Source: Sphingomicrobium aestuariivivum
GTDB lineage: Bacteria > Pseudomonadota > Alphaproteobacteria > Sphingomonadales > Sphingomonadaceae
Assembly: GCF_024721585.1 (NCBI RefSeq)
Contig: NZ_CP102629.1
Span: forward strand, 682,001 to 746,000
Reading direction: 5' to 3'
Length of the DNA: 64,000 bases
The position numbers and the translations under genes are program-made. Every line of letters starts with the position of its first letter. Within the stretch, counting starts at the first letter, position 1. Under the pieces are notes generated by a model. It searched no databases. It was not told the origin of the DNA and saw only the letters and a list, made by a program, of their open reading frames with translations. Of this stretch, positions 10,949 through 18,946 are shown one piece after another.

Positions 10949-11542
10949 ATGAAGAAAATTCTCGCTCTTACCGCCGCCGCGACCGCTTTCGTCGCCGCCC
11001 CCGCCGCCGCGCAGGACGGCACCGAATTCTACGCCGGCGCGACCGCGGGCTATCACGACGTCACCGAAATCGACTTCACCGAGATCGGCCTCGACCAGCA
11101 GACCGGCGTCAACGGCGCCATCTTCGGCGGCTTTGCCGGCGTCACCCTGCCGACCGAAGGCAATATGGTCCTCGGCGTTGAAGGCACGCTCATGGGCGGC
11201 ACCGAGTCGATCGACATGGAATATGGCGTGTCGGGCATCGTCGGCACCCGCTTCGGCGCCAACAACCGCGTCTATGCCCGCGCCGGCTACCACTGGGTTG
11301 ACCTCGACGTCGAAGGGATCGCCAACAATGTCGCCGACGACTTCGGCTTCACGGGTGCCGAGCGCGCCCTGCTCATCGCCGAACTCGAAGCCGGCCTCGA
11401 CGGCGAAGACACAGGTGACGGCTACCTCCTCGGCATCGGCGCCGACTTCGGCATCGGCTCGAACGCCTTCGTTCGCGCCAATGTCGACACCGTCGAATTC
11501 GACACGGTCCGCGCCACCGCGGGTCTCGGCCTGCGCTTCTAA
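10949..11542 (+). CDS. Outer-membrane beta-barrel protein (OmpA/OmpW-like porin family)
   Basis: A 197-residue exported protein: signal peptide MKKILALTAAATAFVAAPAAAQ, then alternating hydrophobic/polar strands (FYAGATAGYHDVT, VYARAGYHWVDLD, AFVRANVDTVEFD) and a C-terminal aromatic end GLGLRF typical of barrels recognised by BamA. It resembles the outer-membrane beta-barrel (OmpA-like transmembrane) group; the precise subfamily is uncertain. The start is fixed by the signal peptide. A terminator follows at once. Confidence 0.8.
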   Translation: MKKILALTAAATAFVAAPAAAQDGTEFYAGATAGYHDVTEIDFTEIGLDQQTGVNGAIFGGFAGVTLPTEGNMVLGVEGTLMGGTESIDMEYGVSGIVGTRFGANNRVYARAGYHWVDLDVEGIANNVADDFGFTGAERALLIAELEAGLDGEDTGDGYLLGIGADFGIGSNAFVRANVDTVEFDTVRATAGLGLRF

Positions 11543-11565
11543 GCGCTAGCGACCGACGAAAAAGA

Positions 11566-11601
11566 GGGGCCGGGTGGCATCGCGCCGCCCGGCCCCTTTT
11601 T
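11566..11601. terminator. Bidirectional intrinsic terminator
   Basis: GGGGCCGGGTGGC pairs with GCCGCCCGGCCCC (one G-T), flanked by AAAAAGA and TTTTTCG. It serves the outer-membrane protein gene on plus and the SDR on minus. Confidence 0.85.
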
Positions 11602-11622
11602 CGTGCCCGAAGGCCATAGCGA

Positions 11623-12387
11623 CTAGTGCGTCGTCATGCCGCCATCGACGAAATATTCGCTCGCGGTGACATAGGCCGCATCGTCCGACAGCAGGAAGGC
11701 CGCGACCGCCGCCACCTCGTCGGGATTGCCGAAGCGCCCGAGGATGGTCGACTTCTTGATGCGCTCGGCCATTTCCTGCTTCTCCTCGTCGCTCATCCCG
11801 CCCGATTTGGACGAATAGACGTCGAGGAAGCCCGTATCGATCGGCCCCGGCGCGATCGAGTTGACGCGGATCCCGCGCCCGCCCAGCTCGCGCGCCCAGC
11901 TTTTCGAAAAGGCGTTCATCGCCGCCTTGGTCGCGGCATAGACCGCCCCGCCGGGCATGCCGGTATAGGGCGCGACGGAAGACGTCAGCAGCACGCCCGC
12001 GCCATCGTTCAATTTGCCCGACAGCTGCGTCATCTGCAGCACCGGCCCGAGATTGTTCACATGGACCATATTCTCGAACATCTCCTTGTCGGTGCCGTCG
12101 ATGGGGGTCTGCGCGCCGAACCCGGCGTTGAGGAACAGCCCATCGAGGCCGCCCATCCTGTCGACCTTCTCGGCCAGCTCCTTCGCTGCCTCGGGATCGG
12201 AGGCGTCGTTCCTGAGGATGAGGCTCGCATCGGGCAATTCGCGCCCCGCCTGGTCGAGATGCTCCTGGCTCATGCCCGTCACCGCCACCTCGCCGCCCTC
12301 GGCGACGATCCGCTTGGCGGTGGCCAGTCCGATGCCGTTGGTGCCGCCGGTGATGAGGATGCGCTTGCCGTCGAAACGATTGCCCAT
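11623..12387 (-). CDS. SDR family oxidoreductase
   Basis: A 254-residue classical short-chain dehydrogenase/reductase: cofactor motif TGGTNGIGLATA, NAGFGAQ, catalytic Ser in LLTSSVAPYTG and YAATKAA. The second SDR glycine motif and the end YFVDGGMTTH are standard. The substrate cannot be inferred and the neighbours give no hint. It is transcribed alone, between two terminators or promoters. Confidence 0.88.
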   Translation of the reverse strand: MGNRFDGKRILITGGTNGIGLATAKRIVAEGGEVAVTGMSQEHLDQAGRELPDASLILRNDASDPEAAKELAEKVDRMGGLDGLFLNAGFGAQTPIDGTDKEMFENMVHVNNLGPVLQMTQLSGKLNDGAGVLLTSSVAPYTGMPGGAVYAATKAAMNAFSKSWARELGGRGIRVNSIAPGPIDTGFLDVYSSKSGGMSDEEKQEMAERIKKSTILGRFGNPDEVAAVAAFLLSDDAAYVTASEYFVDGGMTTH

Positions 12388-12480
12388 GTGAAGTCTCCGC
12401 TTGTGATGAGGGGTTCACCCCAGCCAACACGGCCTGCCCTGCCCCCGTTCCGCTTCGCCCTCGCGGCTGCGACCAAATGC

Positions 12481-12509
12481 TTGCAATCACGGACGATAAG
12501 CGTCATAGG
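12481..12509 (+). promoter_or_regulatory. Possible promoter of the rpsF operon
   Basis: TTGCAA (12481-12486) and CATAGG (12504-12509) are separated by 17 bases, about 115 bases ahead of rpsF. The match to a sigma-70 promoter is only fair. Confidence 0.35.
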
Positions 12510-12538
12510 GCGCGCGAGCTGGCACCCCCCGTGGTTCG

Positions 12539-12567
12539 CCGGCTCGTTGAATACTGAAGACAGCCGG
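12539..12567 (+). promoter_or_regulatory. Candidate leader hairpin of rpsF (S6:S18 autoregulation)
   Basis: CCGGCT (12539-12544) pairs with AGCCGG (12562-12567) in the leader of rpsF. Many bacteria use a CCG-containing leader hairpin bound by the S6:S18 complex to repress this operon. The position and the CCG fit that, but I cannot confirm the conserved loop nucleotides. Confidence 0.35.
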
Positions 12568-12623
12568 AGGGGTGGTTCGCATGGTGCGGCCATCAGCGAT
12601 CGGCCAACATGAGAGAATAAGAT

Positions 12624-12983
12624 ATGGCTCTTTACGAGCATATCTTCCTCGCGCGTCAGGACCTTGCGCAAGCGCAGGTGGACACCCTGACCGAAGACGC
12701 CGGGAAGATCATCGCCGACAATGGCGGCAAGGTCGTCGAGACCGAAACCTGGGGCCTCAAGAGCCTCGCCTACAAGATCCAGAAGAACCGCAAGGCGCAC
12801 TTCGTGATGATGCGCCTCGACACGCCCGCCGCGGCGGTCGCGGAACTGGAACGCCAGACCCGCATCAACGAAGACGTGGTCCGCTACATGACCATCCGCG
12901 TCGACGCGCATGAAGAAGGCCCCTCGGTCCAGATGCGCAAGAACGAACGCGACGGTCGTCGCGGCAAGAAGGAGCGCAACTAA
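12624..12983 (+). CDS. rpsF: 30S ribosomal protein S6
   Basis: A 119-residue primary component of the 30S platform that binds with S18. It begins [19 protein letters not shown] and shows the S6 core [20 protein letters not shown]. The C-terminal tail is basic (RRGKKERN). It is first in the rpsF-rpsR-rplI operon; its stop overlaps the rpsR start. Confidence 0.98.
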   Translation: MALYEHIFLARQDLAQAQVDTLTEDAGKIIADNGGKVVETETWGLKSLAYKIQKNRKAHFVMMRLDTPAAAVAELERQTRINEDVVRYMTIRVDAHEEGPSVQMRKNERDGRRGKKERN

Positions 12984-13207
12984 TGGCCCGTCCGTTCTTC
13001 CGCCGCCGCAAGTCGTGCCCCTTCTCGGGCAACGAAGCGCCCGTCATCGACTATAAGGACACGCGCCTCCTCTCGGGTTTCATCTCCGAGCGTGGCAAGA
13101 TCGTGCCCTCCCGCATCACCGCAGTGTCGGCCAAGAAGCAGCGCGAACTCGCCAAGGCGATCAAGCGTGCGCGTCACATCGGCCTGCTGCCCTACGTCGT
13201 TAAGTAA
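12983..13207 (+). CDS. rpsR: 30S ribosomal protein S18
   Basis: A 74-residue protein: [16 protein letters not shown], then [19 protein letters not shown] and the closing [13 protein letters not shown], which are S18 hallmarks. It starts on the last base of the rpsF stop codon, so S6 and S18, which assemble as a heterodimer, are coupled in translation. Confidence 0.98.
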   Translation: MARPFFRRRKSCPFSGNEAPVIDYKDTRLLSGFISERGKIVPSRITAVSAKKQRELAKAIKRARHIGLLPYVVK

Positions 13208-13218
13208 GGAGAACACCC

Positions 13219-13896
13219 ATGGACGTGATCCTGCTTGAACGCGTCGAGAAGCTCGGCGGCATCGGCGACGTCGTGACCGTCAAGAACGGCTACGCGCGCA
13301 ACTTCCTGCTTCCCAACAAGAAGGCCCTTCGCGCCAATGCCGCGAACAAGGCCGTCTTCGAGGCGAACCGCGAGAAGATCGAAAAGGAAAATGCCGAGAA
13401 GCGCACCGTCGCTGAAGGCGAAGCCAAGAAGATGGACGGCACCACGCTGATCCTCATCCGCCAGGCTTCGAACACCGGCCAGCTCTACGGTTCGGTCGCC
13501 ACCCGCGACATCGTCGCCGGCATGGAAGAAGAAGGTCACAAGATCGAGAAGAGCCAGGTCCAGCTCCTGCGCCCGATCAAGACCATCGGCATGCACGACG
13601 TCACCGTCGTCCTCCACCCCGAGGTCAACGTGACCGTCAAGGCCAATGTCGCCCGTTCGCCCGAAGAGGCCGAACTGCAGGCGCAGGGCGTCGACATCAT
13701 CCAGCAGATGTATGAAGACGAACAGGCCGAACTGATGGGCAACGCGATGGAACCCGACAGCGAGGACGAAGGCGCCCTCGAACCGGGCCAGGTCGTCGCC
13801 GAAGACGGTTCGATCGAGCCGGTCGAAGGCGAAACCGCCGAAGCCGCCCCGGCCGACGCCGAAGCGACCGAAGAAGACAAGAGCGAAGAAGAGTAA
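13219..13896 (+). CDS. rplI: 50S ribosomal protein L9 with long acidic C-terminal tail
   Basis: A 225-residue L9. The N-terminal 23S rRNA-binding domain (MDVILLERVEKLGGIGDVVTVKNGYARNFLLP split around the GDVV turn) and central helix are normal. The C-terminal domain is followed by about 70 strongly acidic residues rich in Glu/Asp/Ala, against about 150 residues in E. coli L9. Such tails occur in related alphaproteobacteria. Last gene of the operon; a terminator follows. AAGGAG lies just before the start. Confidence 0.97.
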   Translation: MDVILLERVEKLGGIGDVVTVKNGYARNFLLPNKKALRANAANKAVFEANREKIEKENAEKRTVAEGEAKKMDGTTLILIRQASNTGQLYGSVATRDIVAGMEEEGHKIEKSQVQLLRPIKTIGMHDVTVVLHPEVNVTVKANVARSPEEAELQAQGVDIIQQMYEDEQAELMGNAMEPDSEDEGALEPGQVVAEDGSIEPVEGETAEAAPADAEATEEDKSEEE

Positions 13897-13928
13897 GCTT
13901 CCTCGCACCTGTCCTTCGGGCACGAAGA

Positions 13929-13965
13929 AAAAGGGGCCGTCCGGGAGACCGGGCGGCCCTTTTTC
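13929..13965 (+). terminator. Intrinsic terminator after rplI
   Basis: GGGCCGTCCGG pairs with CCGGGCGGCCC (one G-T) across GAGA, followed by TTTTTCG. It ends the rpsF-rpsR-rplI operon. Confidence 0.85.
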
Positions 13966-14037
13966 GTGGCCTTCGCCCCGCCCGTGCCGGAACGCGCCTC
14001 CGCCCCCTCTCGTTGATAGGTCGAAAGGAGCCCCATC

Positions 14038-14205
14038 ATGGCCAACGAGAAAGAAAAGGAACGCCTGTCGAACGAGCGCGCCGCCGCGCTTTCGGACGAG
14101 GATCGTGTCGATGCGATAATTACCGAGAATTTCGATGCGCCGACCTATCAGAAGTCGGGCCAGGGCGGCCCCCGCGCCGGCCTTGCCGCCGACGAAGAGG
14201 AATAG
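14038..14205 (+). CDS. Small hypothetical acidic/charged protein (55 aa)
   Basis: Starts MANEKEKERLSNERAAALSD and ends RAGLAADEEE. A good ribosome-binding site, AAAGGAG, lies seven bases before ATG 14038. There is no signal peptide or membrane segment, and the composition is hydrophilic and probably disordered apart from one helix. It lies alone after the ribosomal operon and converges on a regulator gene. No function recognised; the case for coding rests on the Shine-Dalgarno site and codon use. Confidence 0.6.
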   Translation: MANEKEKERLSNERAAALSDEDRVDAIITENFDAPTYQKSGQGGPRAGLAADEEE

Positions 14206-14206
14206 G

Positions 14207-14983
14207 TTATTTGCTGGCGCCGCTGCCGTTGGTCGGCGGCGGCATCGGCGTCGACTCGTGCGTCAGCCGGTCGATCAGCTGCTCCTCGAGCGCGGTCATC
14301 GTCTTTGTCGGCCCCACGCCGAGCTCGTTCTTCACGCGCTCGGCAAATTCCAGATAGCGCTGCCGCACCCCCCCGACATGGCCCGCCTGATATTCGGCGA
14401 GCATCGCATATTCGACGAAGTCCTCGTTGAGGGGATCGATGCGCTGCAGCCGCCGGATGAGCGGGACGAGCTTGGCGCCCTGCCCGTGCGCGAGGCTGCG
14501 CTTCACCCAGGCCGCCGTCTCGGCGACGACCACCTCGGTCAGCCGCCCGCGCTCCATCGCCAGCCAGTCGTCGAATTCGGGCGATAACCCGTCGAGATCC
14601 TCGAACGGGCGCCAGTCGCCATCCTCCTCGCGCGCATGGGTGAGCCCGCCGCCACGCACACGGTCCGCGACCAGCCAGAGATGGTTGCGATCGCTGCCAA
14701 CGGGGGGCATCTCGCGGCTGGTGGCGGCACGGATGTCGCACAGCGCCTGCCGCAGGCTCGCACGCGCCTGTTCGTCGGCCGAGCGGCCCCACAGCAGCCC
14801 CGCGAGCCGCTCTCGCGGCACGGGGCGCCCGCCGCGCCCGACAAGATAGGCGAGCAGGCCGCAGGCCTTGCGGCTGGAGGGCGTGCAATCGCGATCTTCG
14901 GCGAGGTCGATGACGCGGAATGATCCGATCAAATTGACCTGCCAGCGGGCACGCTCAGGACTTGATTCGGACGACACCGTCAC
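14207..14983 (-). CDS. BTAD/SARP-like transcriptional regulator
   Basis: A 258-residue protein with an OmpR-type winged helix (about 15-95, SSRKACGLLAYLVGRGGR...RERLAGLLWG, SLRQALCDIR) followed by a bacterial transcriptional activator (BTAD, TPR-like) domain to the end. This is the architecture of SARP-type regulators. I choose GTG 14983 as start because AGGAG lies seven bases ahead; an ATG at 15019 has no such site. A TTAA-N7-TTAA box lies about 55 bases upstream. Its targets are unknown. Confidence 0.8.
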   Translation of the reverse strand: MTVSSESSPERARWQVNLIGSFRVIDLAEDRDCTPSSRKACGLLAYLVGRGGRPVPRERLAGLLWGRSADEQARASLRQALCDIRAATSREMPPVGSDRNHLWLVADRVRGGGLTHAREEDGDWRPFEDLDGLSPEFDDWLAMERGRLTEVVVAETAAWVKRSLAHGQGAKLVPLIRRLQRIDPLNEDFVEYAMLAEYQAGHVGGVRQRYLEFAERVKNELGVGPTKTMTALEEQLIDRLTHESTPMPPPTNGSGASK

Positions 14984-15037
14984 AGCCGAGCTCCTGTTCC
15001 GTCGCGAATGGCAAAGCATGTACGAAGATGTACGTGG

Positions 15038-15052
15038 TTAACATAAATTTAA
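15038..15052 (-). promoter_or_regulatory. CtrA-like binding box TTAA-N7-TTAA
   Basis: TTAACATAAATTTAA is an exact match to the CtrA half-site pair TTAA-N7-TTAA. It lies upstream of the BTAD regulator and downstream of the first UrcA gene, both on minus, so it could control the regulator. AT-rich sequence of this kind is rare in this GC-rich window. Binding is inferred. Confidence 0.5.
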
Positions 15053-15072
15053 CTGTATTGCACGCTGTAAAA

Positions 15073-15108
15073 CGCCCGCCGCCCTCCGTTGGTGGAGAGT
15101 GGCGGGCG
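15073..15108 (-). terminator. Intrinsic terminator after first UrcA gene
   Basis: CGCCCGCC (15073-15080) pairs with GGCGGGCG (15101-15108); on minus it is followed by TTTTAC. A second perfect stem (GCGGGAGGAG / CTCCTCCCGC, 15131-15157) lies between it and the gene. Confidence 0.65.
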
Positions 15109-15176
15109 GTTCGTGGAAAATTGTCGGCAGGCGGGAGGAGGAGCGGGCTCCTCCCGCCCGCCGGACATCGCCGGGG

Positions 15177-15527
15177 CTATTGGCCGGTGAGGGTAAAGGC
15201 CCCGACGAGAACCTCGCCGCGCATGCTGGCGGCATGGAGTGCTTCGGCCTGCGCATAGCCATCGGCACGCGCGGTCTTGTAACATTCGGTCTGCCGCACC
15301 CATTCGCGGGTGGGATCGTTGAGCGACGGCAGGCAGATGGCGCGTGCCGCCTTCTTGACCCGGCCGTTGAGGGCATCGAGCCCCGCCTGCCTGGCCATGT
15401 CGAGGTCACCATAATAGATGACCGCGGTGGGTTCGGGTGCATTGGCGACGACCCGGATCGGGTCCTCCGCCAGCGCAGGCGTTGCGAGGAGCGTGCCTGC
15501 GAGCACCATGATCATGGGATGTTTCAT
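15177..15527 (-). CDS. UrcA family protein (copy 1)
   Basis: A 116-residue exported protein. After the signal peptide (MKHPMIMVLAGTLLATPALA) comes the UrcA pattern: VIYYGDLDMARQAGLDALNGRVKKAARAIC, here split across about residues 37-66, with a second Cys (TECYKTA) about 17 residues later that could form a disulfide. UrcA proteins are common in Sphingomonadales and Caulobacterales, with no known biochemical role. It is one of three paralogues in a row on the same strand. Confidence 0.85.
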   Translation of the reverse strand: MKHPMIMVLAGTLLATPALAEDPIRVVANAPEPTAVIYYGDLDMARQAGLDALNGRVKKAARAICLPSLNDPTREWVRQTECYKTARADGYAQAEALHAASMRGEVLVGAFTLTGQ

Positions 15528-15570
15528 TGTCCTTCTCCCTATTGCTTGCTCGCAGGCCTCGAGGCCCCTG

Positions 15571-15921
15571 CTAGCGAGCGGTGATCGTCATGCTCTGGAC
15601 GATGACCGAGCCACGCGGCGTGGCGAACAGGCTGTCGGCCTGCGCATAGCCGTCGGCTTGCGCGGTGCTGAAGCAGGCCTTTTCGCTGGCCCAGGTCTTC
15701 ACCGGCTTGAAGCCCGGCGAATTGCACATCGCGTTGGCGGCCTTGTCGATCCGGCTCTTGAGCGCCGAATTGCCGGCGTTGCTCTGCAGGTTCAGGTCGC
15801 CATGATAGATAGTGGCCTGGACACGGTCGCCACTGCCGCCGACAACGTCGATCGGCTCACCAGCCAGCGCGGGCGCGGCAAGCAGCGCGGCACCGGCCAT
15901 TGCGAAGAGCGTGCGTTTCAT
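15571..15921 (-). CDS. UrcA family protein (copy 2)
   Basis: A 116-residue paralogue of copy 1: signal peptide MKRTLFAMAGAALLAAPALA, TIYHGDLNLQSNAGNSALKS, Cys in NAMCNSPG and again in KACFSTAQADGYAQADSL. The last block is nearly the same in all three copies. ATG 15921 is chosen over 15927 because AAGGGG is then eight bases away. Function unknown. Confidence 0.85.
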   Translation of the reverse strand: MKRTLFAMAGAALLAAPALAGEPIDVVGGSGDRVQATIYHGDLNLQSNAGNSALKSRIDKAANAMCNSPGFKPVKTWASEKACFSTAQADGYAQADSLFATPRGSVIVQSMTITAR

Positions 15922-16253
15922 AGTCATTCCCCTTTTCTCTGTCCGGCTCGAGCGGGGGGCCCCGCATCGAGTGGTTCCGGTCTAGGCCTAGAGCGTCGAT
16001 CTATGGTCCAAGGCCCGTTCGAGAGCCGGCAAACTTGCGTCAAAATGCCGTGATTTCCGCCATTCGTCGTCACGGGCGTGTCGCTCGTCGAAAGCCGCCG
16101 CGCCCAGGTGCCGGGCGCGGGTGCCGGCATCGCTGTTCGAACTGTCCGACTCCGCCGCGCCAGTCTTCCCGCTTCGCACCCGCCGCACACGAAGAAGGCG
16201 GCAAGGGAGCTACCCTTGCCGCCTCCAGTCCGGCAGCCATGGGATCCGCCTTG
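15922..16253. other. Intergenic region between UrcA copies 2 and 3
   Basis: About 330 bases with no supported gene. It contains the terminator hairpin of copy 3 and presumably the promoter of copy 2. No other repeat is seen. Confidence 0.5.
16197..16223 (-). terminator. Stem-loop terminator after third UrcA gene
   Basis: GGCGGCAAGGG pairs perfectly with CCCTTGCCGCC around a five-base loop. On minus it is followed by TTCTTCG, only a weak U-tract. Confidence 0.65.
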
Positions 16254-16607
16254 TCAGCGGCCGCTGATCACGATGGCGCCGATCACCACCGTTCCTTTCG
16301 GCTCACCAGCGAACAGGGCGTCGGCCTGGGCATAGCCTTGCGCGAGCGCCCTGGAGAAGCAGGCCTTCTCGGCCTTCCACACCTCGACCGCCTGCGGGCC
16401 TCCCGAGCGGCACAGCGCCCGCGCTCCCTGCATCACCCGGAGCTTGAGGCGATCCTGGTCGCTGGCATCGGCGATATCGAGATCGCCATAGGGAATGCGC
16501 AGTTCCTGCTGCAGCGGCCGCCCTTCCGCGCGCGCGCCCGAGCCGGCAACCACCGCAGCGCTCATGCCGACGGCGAGACAGGCAGCAAGAGTTTTCCTAT
16601 TGGTCAT
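16254..16607 (-). CDS. UrcA family protein (copy 3)
   Basis: A 117-residue paralogue: signal peptide MTNRKTLAACLAVGMSAAVV..., then LRIPYGDLDIADASDQDRLK, ARALCRSGGP, and KACFSRALAQGYAQADALF. It is more diverged than copies 1 and 2 at the N-terminus but keeps the paired cysteines and the GYAQAD block. MTNRK at 16607 is chosen because it starts a signal peptide. Function unknown. Confidence 0.83.
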   Translation of the reverse strand: MTNRKTLAACLAVGMSAAVVAGSGARAEGRPLQQELRIPYGDLDIADASDQDRLKLRVMQGARALCRSGGPQAVEVWKAEKACFSRALAQGYAQADALFAGEPKGTVVIGAIVISGR

Positions 16608-16751
16608 CGATCGTCCTTCCCTGTTGGCGGCACCTTCACCGGCACCATCTGCGGGCGTTAGGGAAAGACTGTCCGCGCCGCGTGAGGCGTCCGTGAAACC
16701 ACCGTCAAAATTGCTGCATCGCGAAATTTTCATTCTGCGGCGCAGCATGGA

Positions 16752-17288
16752 TCAGCGGATGCGGTAGAAGTCGGCGACGCGGTCGAGTGCCATGACCAGC
16801 ACCAGCTTGCCCGCCCGTGCCGGCCAGCCCAGCGCGCGCTCGGCCTCGCGCATGCCCTCGCCCGCGCACGCCACGCGCCACAGGATGTCGTCGAGCCCCT
16901 TGCCCGCAGCCGCCACCGCCGCCTCGAAGCGCGCCTTGGCATCGATCTGGCTGGCAGAGAGGTCGGGCGCACCGACGCTGCCGCCGCGGCTGCGGGCGAC
17001 AGGGCTGGCGTCCCATGCCATCGTCACACGCGACGACAGCTGCGCGCGCTCGTAATCGGCGCGCAACCGCTCGCCCGCTTCATATTGCCGCTCGCTGACA
17101 TGGCCGCGCGAGCGCAGCCAGCCGAGCGGGCTTTCGAGCCGGTTGACGGTGACACTGCGGCGCGAGGGCCTGCCGCCCACCACCTCGCCGTCGATTGCCA
17201 CTTCCTCGAGCTGGCGGCCTGCCTGCCCTGCCGCGCCCGTTCCTTTCGCCGCACTCCTGCACCGCTTCTGTCCCATGCGTCCCGCCAT
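16752..17288 (-). CDS. DUF6456-like hypothetical protein
   Basis: A 178-residue soluble, basic protein starting MAGRMGQKRCRSAAKG; GGGAGA lies six bases before ATG 17288. The second half (LRADYERAQLSSRVTMAWD ... LVLVMALDRVADFYRIR) looks like the DUF6456 domain of alphaproteobacteria, where it is often found in regulators next to helix-turn-helix genes. Here an XRE-type regulator is divergent, 100 bases away. I am fairly sure it is a real gene, less so of the family. DNA binding is possible but unproven. Confidence 0.7.
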   Translation of the reverse strand: MAGRMGQKRCRSAAKGTGAAGQAGRQLEEVAIDGEVVGGRPSRRSVTVNRLESPLGWLRSRGHVSERQYEAGERLRADYERAQLSSRVTMAWDASPVARSRGGSVGAPDLSASQIDAKARFEAAVAAAGKGLDDILWRVACAGEGMREAERALGWPARAGKLVLVMALDRVADFYRIR

Positions 17289-17388
17289 CTTCCGTCTCCC
17301 ATGCTTCGACTCGGCACGAAAAGGACTTGCCATGTCGGCACATCTGTAGGACAGCAATAAACCGATTTGGTTCAACGAGGGGATCGTC

Positions 17389-17958
17389 ATGCAGTCGCGT
17401 ATCAGGGAAGTCCGAAAGGCCAAGGGCATGACGCTCGCCGATGTCGCAGCGGCCTGCCAGCCGCCGACCACTGCGCAGACCGTCGGCCGGCTCGAGACCG
17501 GCACGCGCACCCTGTCGCTCGACTGGGTCAACCGCATCGCCGATGCACTCGGGGTCGACAGTGCCGAACTGGTTCGCCACGGCGAGGATCGCCCCACCCT
17601 CGAGGTTGCCGCCATCCTCGACGGCAATGGCCATGCGCAGGCACCGCGGCAGAAAGCCATCGCCCTGCCCCCCATGCCCGGCGAAGGGCTGAGCGGGGTC
17701 AAGGTCGCCGCCTCGATCGGCGATTACCGGGCCGGCGACACCGTCTGGTGTCGCCATGTCCAGCCCGCCGACTTCGACCGCGCCCTCAATCGCGACGTCC
17801 TCGTACCGCGTCCGGCGGGGCGCTATATCTACGGGCGGCTCATCCACCGCGAGGGCGGCCAGCTCCTCGTCCTGCCGCCGGGCCCCGGCGCGCGCCAGCA
17901 GGTGGTCAAGGATCCTGCCTGGCTCGCCGTCGCCGAAACGCTGGTGCGCGCGCTCTAG
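17389..17958 (+). CDS. XRE-type helix-turn-helix regulator with C-terminal S24-like region
   Basis: A 189-residue protein. Residues about 1-65 form an XRE-type helix-turn-helix (IREVRKAKGMTLADVAAAC ... TVGRLETGTRTLSLDWVNRIADALGV). The C-terminal half (GDTVWCRHVQPADF ... VLVPRPAGRYIYGRLIHREGG) resembles the beta-rich LexA/S24-like fold seen in phage-type repressors, but I do not see a clear Ser-Lys cleavage dyad. It is divergent from the DUF6456-like gene, so it may control both. Confidence 0.75.
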   Translation: MQSRIREVRKAKGMTLADVAAACQPPTTAQTVGRLETGTRTLSLDWVNRIADALGVDSAELVRHGEDRPTLEVAAILDGNGHAQAPRQKAIALPPMPGEGLSGVKVAASIGDYRAGDTVWCRHVQPADFDRALNRDVLVPRPAGRYIYGRLIHREGGQLLVLPPGPGARQQVVKDPAWLAVAETLVRAL

Positions 17959-17965
17959 GCTCGCA

Positions 17966-18376
17966 TCAGGCGCCGCAGCGCCGGGAGACGCGCTCGATCA
18001 CCAGCTGGAGCTTGCCGCGCACCTTGCTGGCCACCGGACCGAGGCTGTCATTGTCGACCGCCTGCATCGAGGCCACGGGGTCGACCGCCGCCACCTCGAC
18101 CCCGCCATCCTTCTCCTGAAGGATGACATTGCACGGCAGCATCACGCCGATCTTGTCCTCGGCCTGCAGTGCCTCGTGCGCGAGCGTGGGGTTGCACGCG
18201 CCGAGGATGCGATAGGGCCGGAAATCGGCGCCGATCTTCTTCTTCAGCGTCGCCGCAACGTCGATCTCTGTCAGCACCCCGAACCCCTCGTTCGACAGTT
18301 CCTCGCGCACGCATTCCTCGACCGCCGCCATGTCGGCCCCGGCCAGCGTCGTTGCAAAATAGTAAGTCATCGGCAT
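17966..18376 (-). CDS. DUF302 domain protein
   Basis: A 136-residue protein matching DUF302: TYYFATTLAGADMAAVEECV, LTEIDVAATLKKKIG, YRILGACNPTLAHEAL and LLPCNVILQE (here GVMLPCNVILQEKDGG). DUF302 folds like a small alpha/beta dimer and its conserved ACNP and PCN cysteines may bind a ligand or metal. No function is established. It is downstream of the DUF421 gene on the same strand, with 20 bases between them. Confidence 0.88.
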   Translation of the reverse strand: MPMTYYFATTLAGADMAAVEECVREELSNEGFGVLTEIDVAATLKKKIGADFRPYRILGACNPTLAHEALQAEDKIGVMLPCNVILQEKDGGVEVAAVDPVASMQAVDNDSLGPVASKVRGKLQLVIERVSRRCGA

Positions 18377-18396
18377 CGCCGCCCCTTCCCGTTCCT

Positions 18397-18909
18397 TCAA
18401 TCCGCCACGTCCGCAAGCGCGGACAGTTCGTCATGGTCGCAGGCATCGGCCGACAGGACGTTGAAGGTCCCGTCGGCCTCGAGCACCACCGCGCCGACAT
18501 CCTCGATCCGGGCAAAGCCGCCGTCGCGGATGACCTGCAGAAGGTCGCCGCGCGTCACCCGCTCGTCGGCCAGCGCCTGCTCGTCCACCTTGCCGTTGCG
18601 CAGGAGGAAGCGCGGGCAGGCGCGCAGCATCCCCTGCACGCTGCTCGACTTCACGCTGGCCCAGCTCATCAGCGTCTGCATCGCGACGAGGAAGGCGAGC
18701 GCCGCCACCCCTTGCGCCAGCGTCAGCGAGGTGCCTGTGAGGATGTTGGCGAGGATCGAGCCGATCGCCACGGTGACCACGAAATCGAAAGCGTTGAGCT
18801 TGGCCAGCGTCCGCTTGCCGCCGACGCGCAGGAAGAGGACGAGCAGCGCGTAGGCGGCAAAGCCGAGCCCCACCGCGCGCCAGATACTCTGCCAATCGTC
18901 AAACCACAT
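18397..18909 (-). CDS. DUF421 (YetF-like) membrane protein
   Basis: A 170-residue inner-membrane protein: three N-terminal membrane helices (about 10-30, 40-60, 65-85) containing the family motif GKRTLAKLNAFDFVVTVAIG, then a cytosolic DUF421 domain (PRFLLRNGKVDEQALADERV, GDLLQVIRDGGFARIEDVGA). The start at 18909 gives MWFDDWQSIWRAVGLGFAAY, usual for the family. Function unknown; probably cotranscribed with DUF302. Confidence 0.87.
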   Translation of the reverse strand: MWFDDWQSIWRAVGLGFAAYALLVLFLRVGGKRTLAKLNAFDFVVTVAIGSILANILTGTSLTLAQGVAALAFLVAMQTLMSWASVKSSSVQGMLRACPRFLLRNGKVDEQALADERVTRGDLLQVIRDGGFARIEDVGAVVLEADGTFNVLSADACDHDELSALADVAD

Positions 18910-18946
18910 ATCGCCCAAACGCGGCGCGACGGGAAAGGGTGCCGCC

